A DNA stretch of 64,000 nucleotides, from NCBI GenBank assembly GCA_009667805.1, contig CM019067.1, forward strand, positions 62,540,637-62,604,636, read 5' to 3'. Under the pieces are notes generated by a model that was given only the letters and a program-made list of their open reading frames with translations, searched no databases and was not told the DNA's origin. Of the stretch, positions 10,827 to 21,744 are shown in pieces (position 1 is the stretch's first letter; each line of letters starts with the position of its first letter). The translations under genes were made by a program, and so were the position numbers. This stretch comes from Leptobrachium leishanense. Taxonomy: Eukaryota > Chordata > Amphibia > Anura > Megophryidae.

Positions 10827-13800
10827 GTGAATATATTCCTCAATCCTCCTATGTAGACAACACAGCACAGCTTAGCTTTCTTTTCTGTCTTTTCCAAGTA
10901 AACCTTTCACTGTCAGTCGTGTGAGAAGAAGCCCTGGCAATGAAAGTCACTGAGAATTTTCCCTTTATCGATTTTCTATTTAATGTTTCTTATTTTTCTT
11001 ACTAGTAGAGGATTAGTTTGTTTTTGTTTACACTCTCTGTGTTTTTCTATCTTGATCCACTGTAATCAGGCGATTTCAAGAGATACATTGTATTGCCTGG
11101 GAACTTAAAACTGTAAAATCTCTTTACTGTCAGCCAGCTCAATACAGACACAGCAGGATTGTATTCTGGACTTTCTCCTGCTGATGATGGAGTTCTCTTT
11201 CTTTAAAAAGTATACCTGTTGTTTTTTATTTGTAGGCAATGGATTCATTGAAGGCAAAGAGCTGCAGAACTTTATTGAGGAGCTCCAGCAGGCAAGGAAG
11301 AAGGCAGGACTGGTATGTGATGATTCTCTCTTCTAGTAAAATGCAAATGCTGAACTGCTTTCCATGAACAAGCTGCTCTTTACTTGATCCATGTCCTCAC
11401 CTTAACCCTAGGTGTGCCAGAATTAACTGCAGCAGAGGAATAAACATTTCTCACCATCTGGCATCCAATGGGTTAATGTAAGGAAGTATCACTTCTCTCA
11501 TTGCTGCTTTATTATGATCATTTGTGCTAGTTAAGGTCCTTGCTTGCCACAGAACACTGTAAGACCATTAATTGATGCTGAGGGGAGGTGAAGGTGCAAC
11601 TGATCCAATGCTGCATATTGGCAGACAGATTGCAGCCAGCAAAGCAGACTTAAAGCTCTATTGATTTAAGAATTAACAGCAGCATCTACTTTAAGTGACA
11701 CTTGATTCCATCTGACACAGCAGCACCCAAAAAGGTCTTTCTCAGTATGGATGCTGAACCAGTGGTACATAAAATATTTGGTGTTAGAAAGTTTTACTAA
11801 TTTATTCAACCCATATCTATTTGTTACACAAACTGTATTACATTTATTAATGAACCGTATATTTTAAACCTGAACCATTTGACGATCGAAACATGCCCAC
11901 CCTAAGCATTTAAATTGTGAACTAATTGGAGTTCTTGTGTGATCACCCCCTTTTTAATACCATCTTAAGATTCAATTGTGATTTGAATTTTAGTTTCTTT
12001 TTAACTAAGTATATACCACTTTGTTACTAGATACAGTTTAGTGTAATTCCTGTGTTATGTTTTGTTATTGTGTATATGTCTGTGACTGTGCTATTCCTAA
12101 ATGACAGTTTACATGTTCCAGCTTGCAAATTCAGGGCTGTAGGCTCATTGCTTGGAAAAGTGCCCCAGATGCATGATATTTGTAAACTCTGCCATTCGTG
12201 TGACTACATTGCATACTAAAGTTTATGTATGAGGGATTTAATTAATTCTTTCATGTATTACAAAATGTATCATGCATTGATGACATTAGTGTGTGATTAA
12301 AACGTCATTTAAAAGACAGAGGAAGAAGAGGCATAGAGAGGGTGAGGAAGGAAAGGAGGGAGATGGAGAAAGATGAATGAAAAAAGTAAGAAACATTTCT
12401 AGGATGAGTGGAGGGAGAGGGGGGAGAGAAGAGGGGAGAGAGAGGGGGAGAGAGAGAGGGGGAGAGAGAGAGGGGGGAGAGAGGGGGAGGAGAGAGAGAG
12501 GGGGAGAGAGAGAGGGGGAGAGAGAGGGGGGGGAGAGAGGGAGAGAGAGGAGAGAGAGAGGGGGAGAGAGGGAGAGAGAGGGGGAGAGAGAGGGAGAGAG
12601 AGGGGGAGAGAGGGGGGAGAGAGAGGGAGAGAGAGAGGGGAGGGAGAGAGAGGGGAGAGGGGGAGAGGAGAGAGAGGGAGAGAGAGAGAGGGGGAGGAGG
12701 GAGAGAGAGGGAGAGGAGAGAGAGGGAGAGGAGAGAGAGGAGAGAGAGGGGAGAGGAGAGAGGGGAGAGGGGGAGAGGGGGAGAGGGGAGAGGGGAGAGA
12801 GGGGGGAGAGGAGAGAGAGAGGGGAGAGGAGAGAGGGGGAGAGAGAGGGGGGAGAGAGAGGGGAGAGGAGAGGGAGAGAGAGGGGGAGAGAGGGGAGAAG
12901 AGGGGAGAGAGAGGGGGAGAGAGAGGGGGAGAGAGAGGAGGGAGAGAGAGAGAGGGAGAGGAGAGAGAGGGGAGAGGGAGGGGAGAGAGGGGAGGGAGAG
13001 AGAGGGGGAGAGAGAGAGGGGGAGAGAGGGGGGAGAGAGGGGGAGAGAGGGGGGAGAGGAGAGAGAGGGGGGAGAGAGAGAGAGAGTAAGGAAAGAAATA
13101 GTGAGACTGAAGACAGAAAGGGAGAGGAGAGAATGGAGAGGTAGATGGGTACTGGAAAAGAGAGTCAGGGAGATGGGAAATGAGAGAGACAGGAGTGAGA
13201 CTAGGGGGGAGAGAGAGAGAGAGCACAGGGAAAGGGGATACGTGTATCACAAGCAATAAGTCAATGTTAAAAAGATGAACAATGCAAAAATTCACTTTTA
13301 CTTTGTGCATTATTTAGAATGTTTTTAAAGTGCTGAAAATGTCCCAAATATGTTAATATATAGAATTTAATACTTAGTAAGCACTGGTTGTCATGAAAAA
13401 GTGTATGCGCCAAACGTTGCAATCCGGTTATGTGCAGCAGCCAAAGGGATAAACTCTGCTGCTCTGTGTAACCTTGCATTATGACCTCCGCACTGATGCA
13501 GTAACTGCACCAATAGCTGGAACCTGCTTCTCATTGCCATTTGATCCATATACACACCTGAAAGCGATATAATATGCACATGTTATATTTAAGTATTTAT
13601 ATTTTCACATAAATATAGGTAAATAGATAACATCACTGATATTAGATAAATGATATACTTATACGAACTGATCAGCCACAACATTAAACCCACTGACCTT
13701 TGAAATGAATAATATTGATTATATTGTTATAATGGCACCTGTCAGGGAGTGGGATATATTAGGCAGCAAGTGAACAGTCAATTCCTGAATTTCATGTCCT

Positions 13801-16800
13801 GGAAGCAGAAAAAAATGGGGAAATGAAAAGATCTGACTTTGACAAGGGCCAAATAGTGATGGATAGAAGACTGGATCGGAGCATCTCCAAATGGCCAAGT
13901 CTTGTGGGGTGCTCCCAGTCTGCAGTGGTTAATACCTACCAAACGTGGTGTAAGGAAGGACAACTGGTGGACCAGTGTTAGCATCATGGTCACCCAAGGC
14001 TCAATGATGCAGATGGGGAGAGAAAGCTAGACTGTCTAGTCTGATCACACAGAAGGGATGCTGTATAGCTCAAAGTGCTGAAAAACAATGCTGGTCGTGA
14101 CAGAAGTGTCAGAAAAATCATGATATACACCACCCACCTAGAGACTGGTGCAGACCATGTGCACCCCTTCATGGCAATGGTGTTCCTTGATGGCAGTGGC
14201 CTCTTTCGTCAGAGTAATGCTTCCTGCCATGCTGCAAAAAGTGTTCAGGAATGATTTGAGAATCATGATAAAGATGCCAAGTGTTGCTGTGGCTCCAAAT
14301 TCCCCAGATCTCAATCTGATTGGGCATCTGTGGGATTTGTTAGAGCAAATCCGATCCATTGAGGCTCCACCTCACAACTTGCAGGAGTTAACGGATCTGC
14401 CAGATGCCACAAGATACGTTCAGTGATCTTGTGGAGTCCATGCCTTGACACATCAGAGCTGTTTTTGGAGCATGAGGGGGACCTTCACGATAGTAGGCAG
14501 ATGATTTTAATGTTGTTTAAGGTCAGTACATATATTTAATTTTAATAGTTGTTTTTTTTACATCAGTCAGTATCACATTTGCAACAATCCGGAGTTTACC
14601 TCCTGCTGACTAACACGTTCAAAACGACTGTCCGGGAATCGTTTTGTATTATTTCATCCCCAGCCAATGCTTGATCATTTAGTATGGCGTTACACCGGCA
14701 CAGGGGAAGTCTGTGCTACAGCGGACATTTGCTTAAAAAAGTGAGCTAATGTAGAGTTATTTTGCAGGTCCTACCCAGAATTCCCTGCTACAGAGTGCTG
14801 CAAAGGAGCTCTGGGTGTAAAGCAAGTCTCCTTTTTGTTTGGGCATGCAAATGGTTTTGTCAATGACTTGTATTCTCTCATGCAGTTTGCAGAGTTGAGA
14901 ATTATAATTTCACTTTTTTGTCCCCATCCTTCATTTTAATAGTTGTTAATTTCCCCTTGGGATCAGCAGCATCACTTTAAATCAAGAACAAGCCAGAAAT
15001 GACTGAGCAGGACTGGTTTTGTGTTGTTGCATCCCCTGAACTATGTCTGATGTGTCTCAAATGGCATTGTACTGGATTGTGGGGTGTTTGCACCACAGCA
15101 GGCTTTTGATGCAAAAATAGAAAGTGAGAGCTTGTGGACTTCATTTGCATTCAGAGTTCTCTGTTACGTTTGAGGGAGCACTCTGGATAAATCCAAGCCT
15201 TTGATTTGCATGAAGGTGGAAATGTTGTTCACGATGACTTTTTTATTCCTTCTAGATAGATGAATAGGGATAGCTAGATTAACCCTTTAACGCCGCAGGA
15301 CGTTCCATGACGTCCTGGCGGCGGGCGGGCTTTGAAGACACGGGGCGTACAGGTACGCCCCGCTGTCTTCAATGGGGCCGCCTCGGCCCCTCCCCGCAGC
15401 CTGCGTGCGCTGACTCGTGGCGCGTGTCATTGGCTGCACAGGGACGGCCTGAAATCAAGCCGTCCCCTGCAGCCAATGACGCGCACTGCGAGCAGGCTGC
15501 GGGGAGGGCTCCGAATCAGTGCCGCGCGACGGCACCTGTCGGCGAAATCGACCCCTTAAGGGTGCCACCCCTGCGTCCTTAAGGGGTTAATGGATACAAG
15601 TCCGCTACATAATTGAGATGGATGGATAGATAGCTAGAGGAAAAAATAGGCCTCTAGGGGCCGACACGTCGGTTTATATTTTTATGCTACATTAATAAAC
15701 TCTTTATGTCTTTGAGTGCCTCCCCTCACCACATATTTTTTGTCTATACATCGCTCTTGGGGAGTTAAGCACTGGGGCAAGAAAACTTCAGTGTGTTTGG
15801 AGGTTCCCTTGAATGAACTGCCCGTGGAATACGAGTTCCTGGCCTTTATATTATTTTTCCTAGATACTGTAGCTAGATGGATACATCGATGGAAGGATCG
15901 CTCTATCGATAGAATTAGGCTGCTGTCAGACGAGCGTAGTGTTCACGTCCGTGATTGCGCCTAAAAGTACGTCCGTGATAGCATGACAGGAAGCCCATCG
16001 GAGCCCGACACACGAAGTACGTCCGCACTGAACTGCGGACGCACAACGGCCGCGGCCCACGGACGCAAGGCAGGCAAGAACGTACAACCGCTAGAACGGC
16101 CGCACAAAGTGCGCTGCGTCCGCAACGTCCGCATAGCTTTGTGTGTGAGTGATGGAACGTGGTCAGACGGACTGCATTTATACGTCCAGCATTTTTCACG
16201 GACAAAATGGTTTTGCTTTTTAATTTATTTTCCCTCCTACATCCGTCAAAATATACGTCAGTGAATAAATGGACTGTGTGGCCACTACTGTGTCTTCCGT
16301 ACTGACGTACGTCCATGTGCACGGTCGTACAGTCCGTAGAAATCACGCTCGTCTGACCCTAGCCTTAGCTGGCTAAATAGTTTGATCGGAAGATGATGGA
16401 TACATGGATGGATAGACAGGTAGATGATAGATGGATCGCAAGATAGATGGATGGATAGATATATACAGATGATTGATATGTGTGTAGTCTAATTGGCCAT
16501 GAGATTTTATTTAATCATGTATCATATGTATATAAGTATTTGCAGTGCTTTTTTTCTGGAAAAATAGGTGGGGTACTCTCACGCCAGGAAAAAAAATTAT
16601 TATTATTTTGTGTCCTAATAAATACTTAAGCCCTGCTCAGTCTATTAAAATGTTTTGGTGGGTTTAATTTAAATGAACAGGGCGTTTCAAGTCACCTTCT
16701 TTTTAATATTTGACTTACAAGATGGTGTCAGCTATTGTGCTGCCTGGAGTGTTCAGACCCCTAGGATATCAGACCCCCTAGGATATCAGACTCCCAGATA

Positions 16801-19800
16801 TCAGACCCCCAGACATCCAAACCCCAAAACAAAAAAATATTTATTTGTCCCCAGAATAATATAAAAATCATTAATTTGCTGCCAGGTGGAAAGGCAAATT
16901 AATGATTTTTTAAAAATCTTATTCTGGGGACAAATACATCTTTACTTTATTTGGCCACCTAAAAATATATATATACAGTATATATTTCCAGGGAATGATT
17001 GAAGTCAGTCTGTGTTATTTTGTTTTTCTGGGCCTGGGTAATTCAGATATAATTAAACTTTCGTTAGGGGTTGTTTTTTTTTTTGTATAATTAAACAGGT
17101 CAGGGGATCTCCCTCAGGGGTTTGTCTATCTGGTGGTGCTGCTCCGTTCTTTCCTGATCCACTCCTCTTCTCTGGTACTACAGTTGGGTGCGGCCGCGTG
17201 ATCCACTGGGACAAGGCATACGGCTTGGCGGAGGGTGTCATCAAAGGGGGCCAGCCGGATGATCAGCCGGATGCCATCTTTAGTCCTCCGCTGGCAGCTG
17301 CTGCTGTAGGCGGCACACACTACAAGCGCTGGGTCTCAGGAGCTGCATAATGGCAGCCCTTGCCAATTTCCTGGTGGGGGACCTAGGTAGGCCGCACTAC
17401 AAGAGCAGTGGCCGTTATGTGCCTTCCGGGTCTCAGTTGATGGAGCATGGCAGCTGGTGGCAGGCCTTGCCGATTTCTGGTGGGGGGTTGCCCCTGTAGC
17501 GACATCTGTGTGTGGGTGAGGTCGGTGCCCTCTGCGCCGACCACCAGGAGATGGCGGCGCCGATAAAAAAATAAATAGTGCTGCAGTCACTTGTTGGGCC
17601 AGTCCTACCGGTAGGTGCCGGTACTTAGTACCGGCTGAAAAAAACCCTGAGTATTTGTCAGGTGCAGGTTCCGGGGTGGCACGGGATTGTGGCAATGGCC
17701 CAGAATGCAGTCATTGCAGACAGATATAGACACAGGTATGGGTGGAGGAAGGTGAGTAGACTTGGCACTGACCAGCGGTAACTGAGGATGGTGGGAGATG
17801 AAGTTGTTGGAGCAGAAACCTGAAGACATACTGGGCACTTGGTAGAAACATTTTGGGATCTTGGTAGAGGCACGATGGGAAGGCACAGGAGCAGTTACAT
17901 GGATAAAAAGAGAACAGCACGCTAGGGAATCAGAGCAAACAGCAGAGCATAGGACTTCACTCTGCAAAGGTTGGGGCAACAATGTTGAAGCAGAGGTAAT
18001 CAGGGGGCGTAGCCCTTTATTCAGGTGCATCATGTGATCTGTTGTGTGTGTGTTTTCACTGATTGTGTTTCAGGGATCCCAGTGCTGGTGATGATAGGCA
18101 GTGCAGGAAGAGAGCTACCAAGGAATCTTTATGTGCAGACACGGTTCAGGGTCCTGACAGTATTTGTGTATTTTCAATTTTTTTTTCCTGGACTGTTTGT
18201 TTTTTGTCCTGTTTTATCTTGAATTATGCTTTGTAACACACATCAACCTACACGGAGTATGCAAACATGCATTATATTGCCAAAAGTATTCGCTCACCCA
18301 TCCATATGCGAGTCAAGGCAGGTGAGCGAATACTTTTGGCAATATAGTGTATATCACAATTATAAAATGCTTCAATTCATTTCACAACGTGGACAGACAG
18401 AAATATTTAAAAAGTAGAATATTCTCTAAAATAAGTGTTTAGCGGACATTGTAACAGCAGCGTGTTTAAATAATGTTTAGTGCGGATTATCGAGAGAATG
18501 CCAGAGCTCCGCTTTCTTTTTCTAAGGCTAGGGTCAGACGAGCGTGATTTCTACGGACTGTACGTCCTTGCACACGGACGTACGTCAGTACAGAAGACAC
18601 AGTAGTGGCCACACAGTCCGTTTATCACTGACGTATATTTTTGACGGATGTAGGAGAGAAAAAAAAAAAAAAAGCAAAACCATTTTGTCAGTAAAAAATG
18701 CTGGACGTATAAATGCAGTCCGTCTGACCACGTTCCATCACTCACACACAAAGCTATGCAGACGTTGCGGACGCAGCGCACTTTGTGCGGCCGTTCTAGG
18801 GGTTGTATGTTCTTGCCTGCCTTGCGTCCGTGGGCCGCGTCCGCAGTTCAGTGCGGACGTACTTCGTGTGTCGGGCTCCGATGGGCTTTCTTTCATGCTA
18901 TCACGGACGTACTTTTAGGCGCCATCACGGACGTGAACACTACGCTCATCTGACCTCAGCCTTAGTCTGCCACTCCATTATCAGCTAACTCCAGCTCTTC
19001 CTACCATCTGCTGATATACATTTCAGAAGAGTGTCCTTAGATGTTCTTTTTGGTGCAAGACTCTAAAAGATGCGTAGAATATGATGAGACGATTTGGCTG
19101 CATGGGTGGCCTTGATGTTTAATTCAAGGTTTGAGAATTAGCAGATCCTTCATCTGTATCGCTTTAATCTTTACCCACCATGTAGAGTGTTGTATCCAGT
19201 GATCATAAGGAAGTTTGTTATGCGCGACTACAGTAATGTAATAAAGTCATAGATTTCAAAGGAGGTTCTTTGTAGAATTTTTGGAGATGTCACTTTTAGA
19301 TTTGTAAAAAAGACTTCAGGTAGCAGCGGTCCAGTTCATAACCACGAGCCATGCAATAAATAACACCATTCGATTTTCATTATAAGGTCAATCAAAAGCT
19401 GCATATACAAATCTGATTAAGGCTAGGGTCAGACTAACGCAGTTTTAACGTGCGTTTAGCCGCACTTAATCACAGCCGTGCTAGCAGCAAATGATGTCCA
19501 ATGCCGGGCAGCATACGAAGAACGTCCACGCAACGCAAGTGGCAAACAAACGCATTTTTTCGAGAACGTCAAACCGCTAGTACTGACGTACAGAGTGCGC
19601 TGCGTCCACTAGCGGCGTGTGTGCGTGATTAGGAGACGTCAGATGCTGCTAATGTCCGGCCAACATAACGTCCAGACACAAAAAGTGTTTTATTGATAAC
19701 CGTACAAAATCACAGACGAAAATGCACATCGTATGACCGCTATCGCGTATTCTGTGAAATACGTCCATTCGTTCGAACACACTTTTTCACGGACAACGAG

Positions 19801-21744
19801 AAAAATGCGTTAGTCTGACCCTAGCCTTATAGTCTCATGTCAAAGTAACAATTTAGGGAAGATAACAGACAAAAACAACCAAAGATGTTTCTGTTCAGTG
19901 TGAATGAATAATCTCACCTTGCACAATTGATAGTGCACAAAACGGGAAGATTTAATGACGAAATCGGAGTCATGGGCAATTAATAATTACAAAGAGATGG
20001 AAAAATAACAGCTCAGGAATACTGAAAAGATATCTGCTTGTCTGATGAGTTATCATATGCTTTATAAGTCTGTTCATAAATCCACTACAAAATTACTCAA
20101 TGTTATAAAGCTATATTTCCCCTATTTCTCTAATATTTGCACTAAGAAAGAACCATTTACTAAGTGGTTTTCCATAAAACAACTGTCAGGAACCAATGGT
20201 TTTATGGAGAATCAATTCAACCGTTTCTATACAAAGTGATTTTCCAGAAATCCACTGCCAGAAGCAACAAGTGTATTTTTGGGGGAAAAAAAAGTTTCAT
20301 CAAGTGTAAATAGTTCCAATATATGATTAATGCACGATTTACCGTCCTAGTCTCATTTGTCAGGCAGACGTCGCCATCTGCTGGCGAAAAGGATCTATTG
20401 TACCCAGGACTCCATGCTGCGGCAACAGAATATCTCCGTGTTACACACAGATATTCACTTGTAGCATCTTTGGTGTTATGCCTGAGGTGCTAAAACTCTG
20501 GGGCAACTTCTGGAGGCCAAAGGCAAATGAAATTCATATGCAACAAACTAATTTAATTTGCATTGATACAGCATAGCTCCAGATCACGTTAACACGATCT
20601 TGGGCTGCTGTGTCCGCTACTGATGATCAGGTAAACACGATCATGTGTTGAAGGGGATAAATTACCCATTTACCTCTATCCATCAAACACTCACATGCAC
20701 ACACACATTCTCTAAATGCACTGCAATCATCATTACATTGCATTTAGAGACTGAGTGCGCAGGCAAAGGACCTTTTTTCTCTGCTGTTCAGTCCTGATAT
20801 TGCAGCTGAGTCTCATCGGCTGTCATGACCATTGTTCTGGAACTTTAGGGACATTTGCAATTAAATTAAAAATTTGCTATAAAACAAAATACATTTGCAT
20901 TCCCCTAGAAAATGTTTAGATTGTGTTATCTCGATCTCTGACACCTGATAGTGCTTTTGAAGATTGAAATAACTCGCAAAGGGTCAATACCTTGGCACGT
21001 GCTGTTGTCAATGCAATAGAAAGATGAATGACATACAGTATATACTTGTGTTTCTGAAGTGGCAATAAAGTAAGGCTTTAATAAACCCAATCTGGCAAAA
21101 GTATGTATTTTATTATTATTATTCTTTATTTATAAAGCGCCAGCATATTCCGCATTTAATACAATGGTTCCCAACTGGGGCCCTCGAGTTGAGTCCCCTT
21201 ATCAGTCTATATTAAGGACCACCTTGGGGAAATACAGACTGAATCCTGCAATCACTGAGCAGCAAATCATATCACCTGTGCTGTGCTTCACATATCTGCA
21301 AACCTGGCCTGCTAGGGGTACTTGAGGACCAGTTTTGGGAAACATTGATTTAACCCTTTAATGCAGTGGGGCATCTGATACTGTCCTGGTGACAAGTGGG
21401 CTTAAACGCCGCAGGTTGGCATAGTGTACCATACAGCTTTCTGGCCCTCCTCTGTCCTCCCTCCCCAGCGGCCAATCGCCATCATTGACTGAAGGGGGAT
21501 GCCAGCACAAGCCGCAGCATTAAGGAGTTAAACAGTGTAGCACGCAGTTTCCTTTCATATTGTATCAGAAGTTATTAAAATAATTTGCGACTGGAAGATA
21601 AATCAGTAATATTATAATTTTTCTCAGAAGAATTTATTTATTTATTTTTTTATGTTTTGATTTGTTTAGGATTTATCAGACAAAATGAAAGCCTTTGTGG
21701 ACCAATATGGGAAGAATAGTGATGCAAAGATCGGGATAGTAGAG
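10748..21744 (+). CDS. calb1: Calbindin-D28k (calbindin 1), coding exons 1-3 of a longer gene
   Basis: Three exons, 10748-10826, 11236-11312 and 21670-21744, encode residues 1-77 of calbindin-D28k, a cytosolic six-EF-hand calcium buffer and sensor of neurons, kidney and intestine. The exon lengths (27, 25 and 25 residues) and intron phases match vertebrate CALB1. EF-hand 1 has the loop [12 protein letters not shown] at residues 24-35 with acidic or oxygen ligands at 24, 26, 28 and 35. The text KAFVDQYGK and KIGIVE in exon 3 separates it from calretinin (CALB2) and secretagogin. The remaining exons (about 185 residues in the family) were not found; the window seems to end in intron 3. Intron 2 is about 10.4 kb and full of repeats. 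Sequence shows no damage, so the gene is probably functional. Confidence 0.95.
11236..11312 (+). CDS. calb1: calb1 coding exon 2
   Basis: Preceded by a pyrimidine-rich tract and TTTGTAG; followed by GTATGTG. Encodes the end of Gly27 and residues 28-52: the rest of EF loop 1 (NGFIEGKE), then its exit helix and linker ([17 protein letters not shown]). Ends in phase 0. The stretch [10 protein letters not shown] is nearly invariant in calbindin-D28k. Confidence 0.95.
11313..12319 (+). other. calb1 intron 2, 5' part, unique-looking
   Basis: Ordinary intronic sequence with no transposon ends recognised. Runs from the exon 2 splice site to the polypurine tract. Confidence 0.5.
12320..13230 (+). repeat. 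Polypurine (GAGAGGGG)n tract
   Basis: About 700 bases (12405-13090) of almost pure purine on the plus strand, alternating GAGA and runs of three to seven G, with weaker GA-rich flanks to 13230. It lies in calb1 intron 2. The long frames on both strands (Arg/Glu/Gly on plus, Ser/Pro/Leu on minus) are composition artefacts. Mirror-repeat purine tracts of this length can form triplex (H-DNA) and slow polymerases. Confidence 0.95.
13231..13670 (+). other. calb1 intron 2, unassigned stretch
   Basis: No coding signal. At about 13396-13425 there is CGCCAAACGTTG preceded by GTCATGAA, a possible degenerate relative of the hammerhead-like motifs at 36.8, 38.05 and 46.6 kb; too eroded to call. Confidence 0.35.
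13671..14525 (+). pseudogene. Tc1-like transposase relic, internally deleted
   Basis: Plus-strand remnant of a Tc1/mariner transposon. The left end ACTGATCAGCCACAACATTA begins the non-coding leader. The transposase N-terminal region is visible from about 13830 ([13 protein letters not shown], then helix-turn-helix text to about 14110) with frameshifts and stops. At about 14110-14150 the sequence jumps to the C-terminal part, losing the middle of the protein including the first catalytic Asp. The C-terminal part (14150-14420) keeps [17 protein letters not shown], where the usual Glu of NPIEHLW, the last residue of the DDE triad, is Gly. The right end is diverged. It cannot be active; a similar Tc1 group is common in fish and frogs. 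Confidence 0.85.
14526..15244 (+). other. calb1 intron 2, unassigned stretch
   Basis: No exon or clear repeat terminus recognised. Confidence 0.4.
15283..15586. mobile_element. TTAA-flanked GC-rich foldback MITE
   Basis: 304 bp between TTAA sites (15279-15282, 15587-15590), ends CCCTTTAACGCCGCAGGACG and, in mirror, CCCCTTAAGGACGCAGGG. Inside are nested inverted repeats, for example around 15291-15323, 15335-15371 and the pair at 15424-15440 and 15464-15484. Related in style to 2654, 21354 and 59846. Confidence 0.75.
15641..15860 (+). mobile_element. Possible Penelope-like retroelement tail
   Basis: GGGGCCGACACGTCGG followed by AATAAACTC and GAGTGCC resembles the arrangement after the hammerhead-like cores at 38.05 and 46.6 kb (GAAACGT then AATAAA then, at 46.6 kb, GAGTGCC). 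The CUGANGA half is not recognisable, so this is a weak call. Confidence 0.3.
15918..16364. mobile_element. PIF/Harbinger-like MITE (GGCTAGGGTCAGAC), copy 1
   Basis: Ends GGCTGCTGTCAGACGAGCG and GCTCGTCTGACCCTAGCC, flanked on both sides by TTA (15915-15917, 16365-16367). Rich in CGTCCG/CGGACG. Non-coding. The TTA duplication fits PIF/Harbinger insertion preference. Confidence 0.8.
16481..17051 (+). other. calb1 intron 2, small repeats
   Basis: Holds a short tandem repeat of GGATATCAGACCCC (about 16753-16825) and an inverted pair around TTTGTCCCCAGAATAA (16836-16860) and TTATTCTGGGGACAAA (16918-16933). No gene. Confidence 0.5.
17052..18272 (+). other. calb1 intron 2, unassigned repeat-like sequence
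   Basis: GC-rich to about 17640, containing a diverged internal duplication (text around GCAGCCCTTGCCAATTTC at 17350 and the GGCCTTGCCGATTTC text at 17461), then ordinary. Several frames exist but carry no domain. Could be an old LTR or LINE piece. Confidence 0.35.
18273..18346. mobile_element. Tc1-type hairpin MITE
   Basis: Perfect 26-bp arms (18273-18298 and 18321-18346) with text TTGCCAAAAGTATTCGCTC, around a 22-base loop. This terminus is well known from Tc1-like elements of fish and frogs. Only the ends remain. Confidence 0.8.
18526..18961. mobile_element. PIF/Harbinger-like MITE, copy 2
   Basis: Inverse orientation of copy 1, same subfamily (CGGACGTACTTCGTGTG, GGGCTCCGATGGGCTTTC). Flanks are TAA on the left and TTA on the right, so the target duplication is not clean here. 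Confidence 0.8.
18962..19420 (+). other. calb1 intron 2, unassigned
   Basis: Unique-looking sequence between two MITEs; no exon recognised. Confidence 0.4.
19421..19826. mobile_element. PIF/Harbinger-like MITE, copy 3 (subfamily B)
   Basis: Ends GGCTAGGGTCAGAC and GTCTGACCCTAGCC are a perfect match. The interior (CCGTACAAAATCAC, CGCATTTTTTCGAG) is shared with copies at 35515 and 58669 but differs from copies 1 and 2. Flanks TAA and TTA. Confidence 0.8.
19827..20139 (+). other. calb1 intron 2, unassigned
   Basis: Ordinary AT-rich sequence with nothing recognised. Confidence 0.4.
20140..20656. mobile_element. TTAA MITE, family CCCCTTCACTACC, copy 2 with duplicated left end
   Basis: The left-end text AAGTGATTTTCC/AAGTGGTTTTCC with TGTCAGGAACCA occurs twice (20154 and 20237), as if the first 90 bases were duplicated. 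The rest matches 52021 and 61980 (GTCGCCATCTGCTGG, GGTGTTATGCCTGAGGTGC, ending TTGAAGGGGATAA). The right TTAA is changed to ATAA. Confidence 0.65.
20657..21108 (+). other. calb1 intron 2, unassigned
   Basis: Contains a small hairpin with arms TCTCTAAATGCA and TGCATTTAGAGA (about 20711-20751). No exon. Confidence 0.4.
21109..21153 (-). mobile_element. L2-like LINE 3' tail fragment
   Basis: Minus strand reads AGCGCTTTATAAATAA-type text with ATAATAATA microsatellite, the 3' end of L2-like elements (compare 31840-31990, 41605-41745, 50845-50890). The hAT MITE at 21162 interrupts it. Confidence 0.55.
21162..21347. mobile_element. hAT MITE (CAGTGTTTCCCAA family), copy 1
   Basis: Left end CAATGGTTCCCAACTGG, right end CAGTTTTGGGAAACATTG. 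The 8 bases before it are ATTTAATA (21154-21161); after it come ATTTAA and, beyond a later TTAA insertion, CA, giving ATTTAACA (7 of 8). Body shared with 51556 and 53155 (CTGAATCCTGCAATCACTGA). Confidence 0.8.
21354..21527. mobile_element. TTAA-flanked foldback MITE
   Basis: Ends CCCTTTAATGCAG and, in mirror, CTCCTTAATGCTGCGG, flanked by TTAA at 21350-21353 and 21528-21531. Diverged relative of 15283. Inserted exactly in the right target duplication of the hAT MITE. Confidence 0.75.
21670..21744 (+). CDS. calb1: calb1 coding exon 3
   Basis: Follows TTTGTTTAG and precedes GTAAGT. Encodes residues 53-77, [19 protein letters not shown] then KIGIVE: the entry helix and loop of EF-hand 2. In the family this second loop is non-canonical and binds calcium weakly or not at all, and the residues seen here ([13 protein letters not shown]) fit that. 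Phase 0 at both ends. The next exon should start with Leu-Ala and was not found downstream. Confidence 0.95.

Larger units (their letters stand above)
15245..16480 (+). repeat. Interrupted GATA/GATG microsatellite tract
   Basis: Short runs of GATA/GATGGATA appear at 15255-15280, 15592-15640, 15870-15912 and 16388-16465. Between them lie a TTAA MITE (15283-15586), a possible retroelement tail (15641-15860) and a PIF-like MITE (15918-16364). The layout reads as one tract broken by successive insertions. Confidence 0.7.

Noticed and set aside
12377..13310. Arg/Glu-rich and Ser/Pro/Leu-rich frames of 250-300 codons
   Set aside because: Pure purine/pyrimidine simple sequence cannot make stop codons easily; no coding evidence.
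13396..13425. Fourth hammerhead-like motif
   Set aside because: The GAAAC and CTGANGA halves are both altered, so only distant similarity remains.
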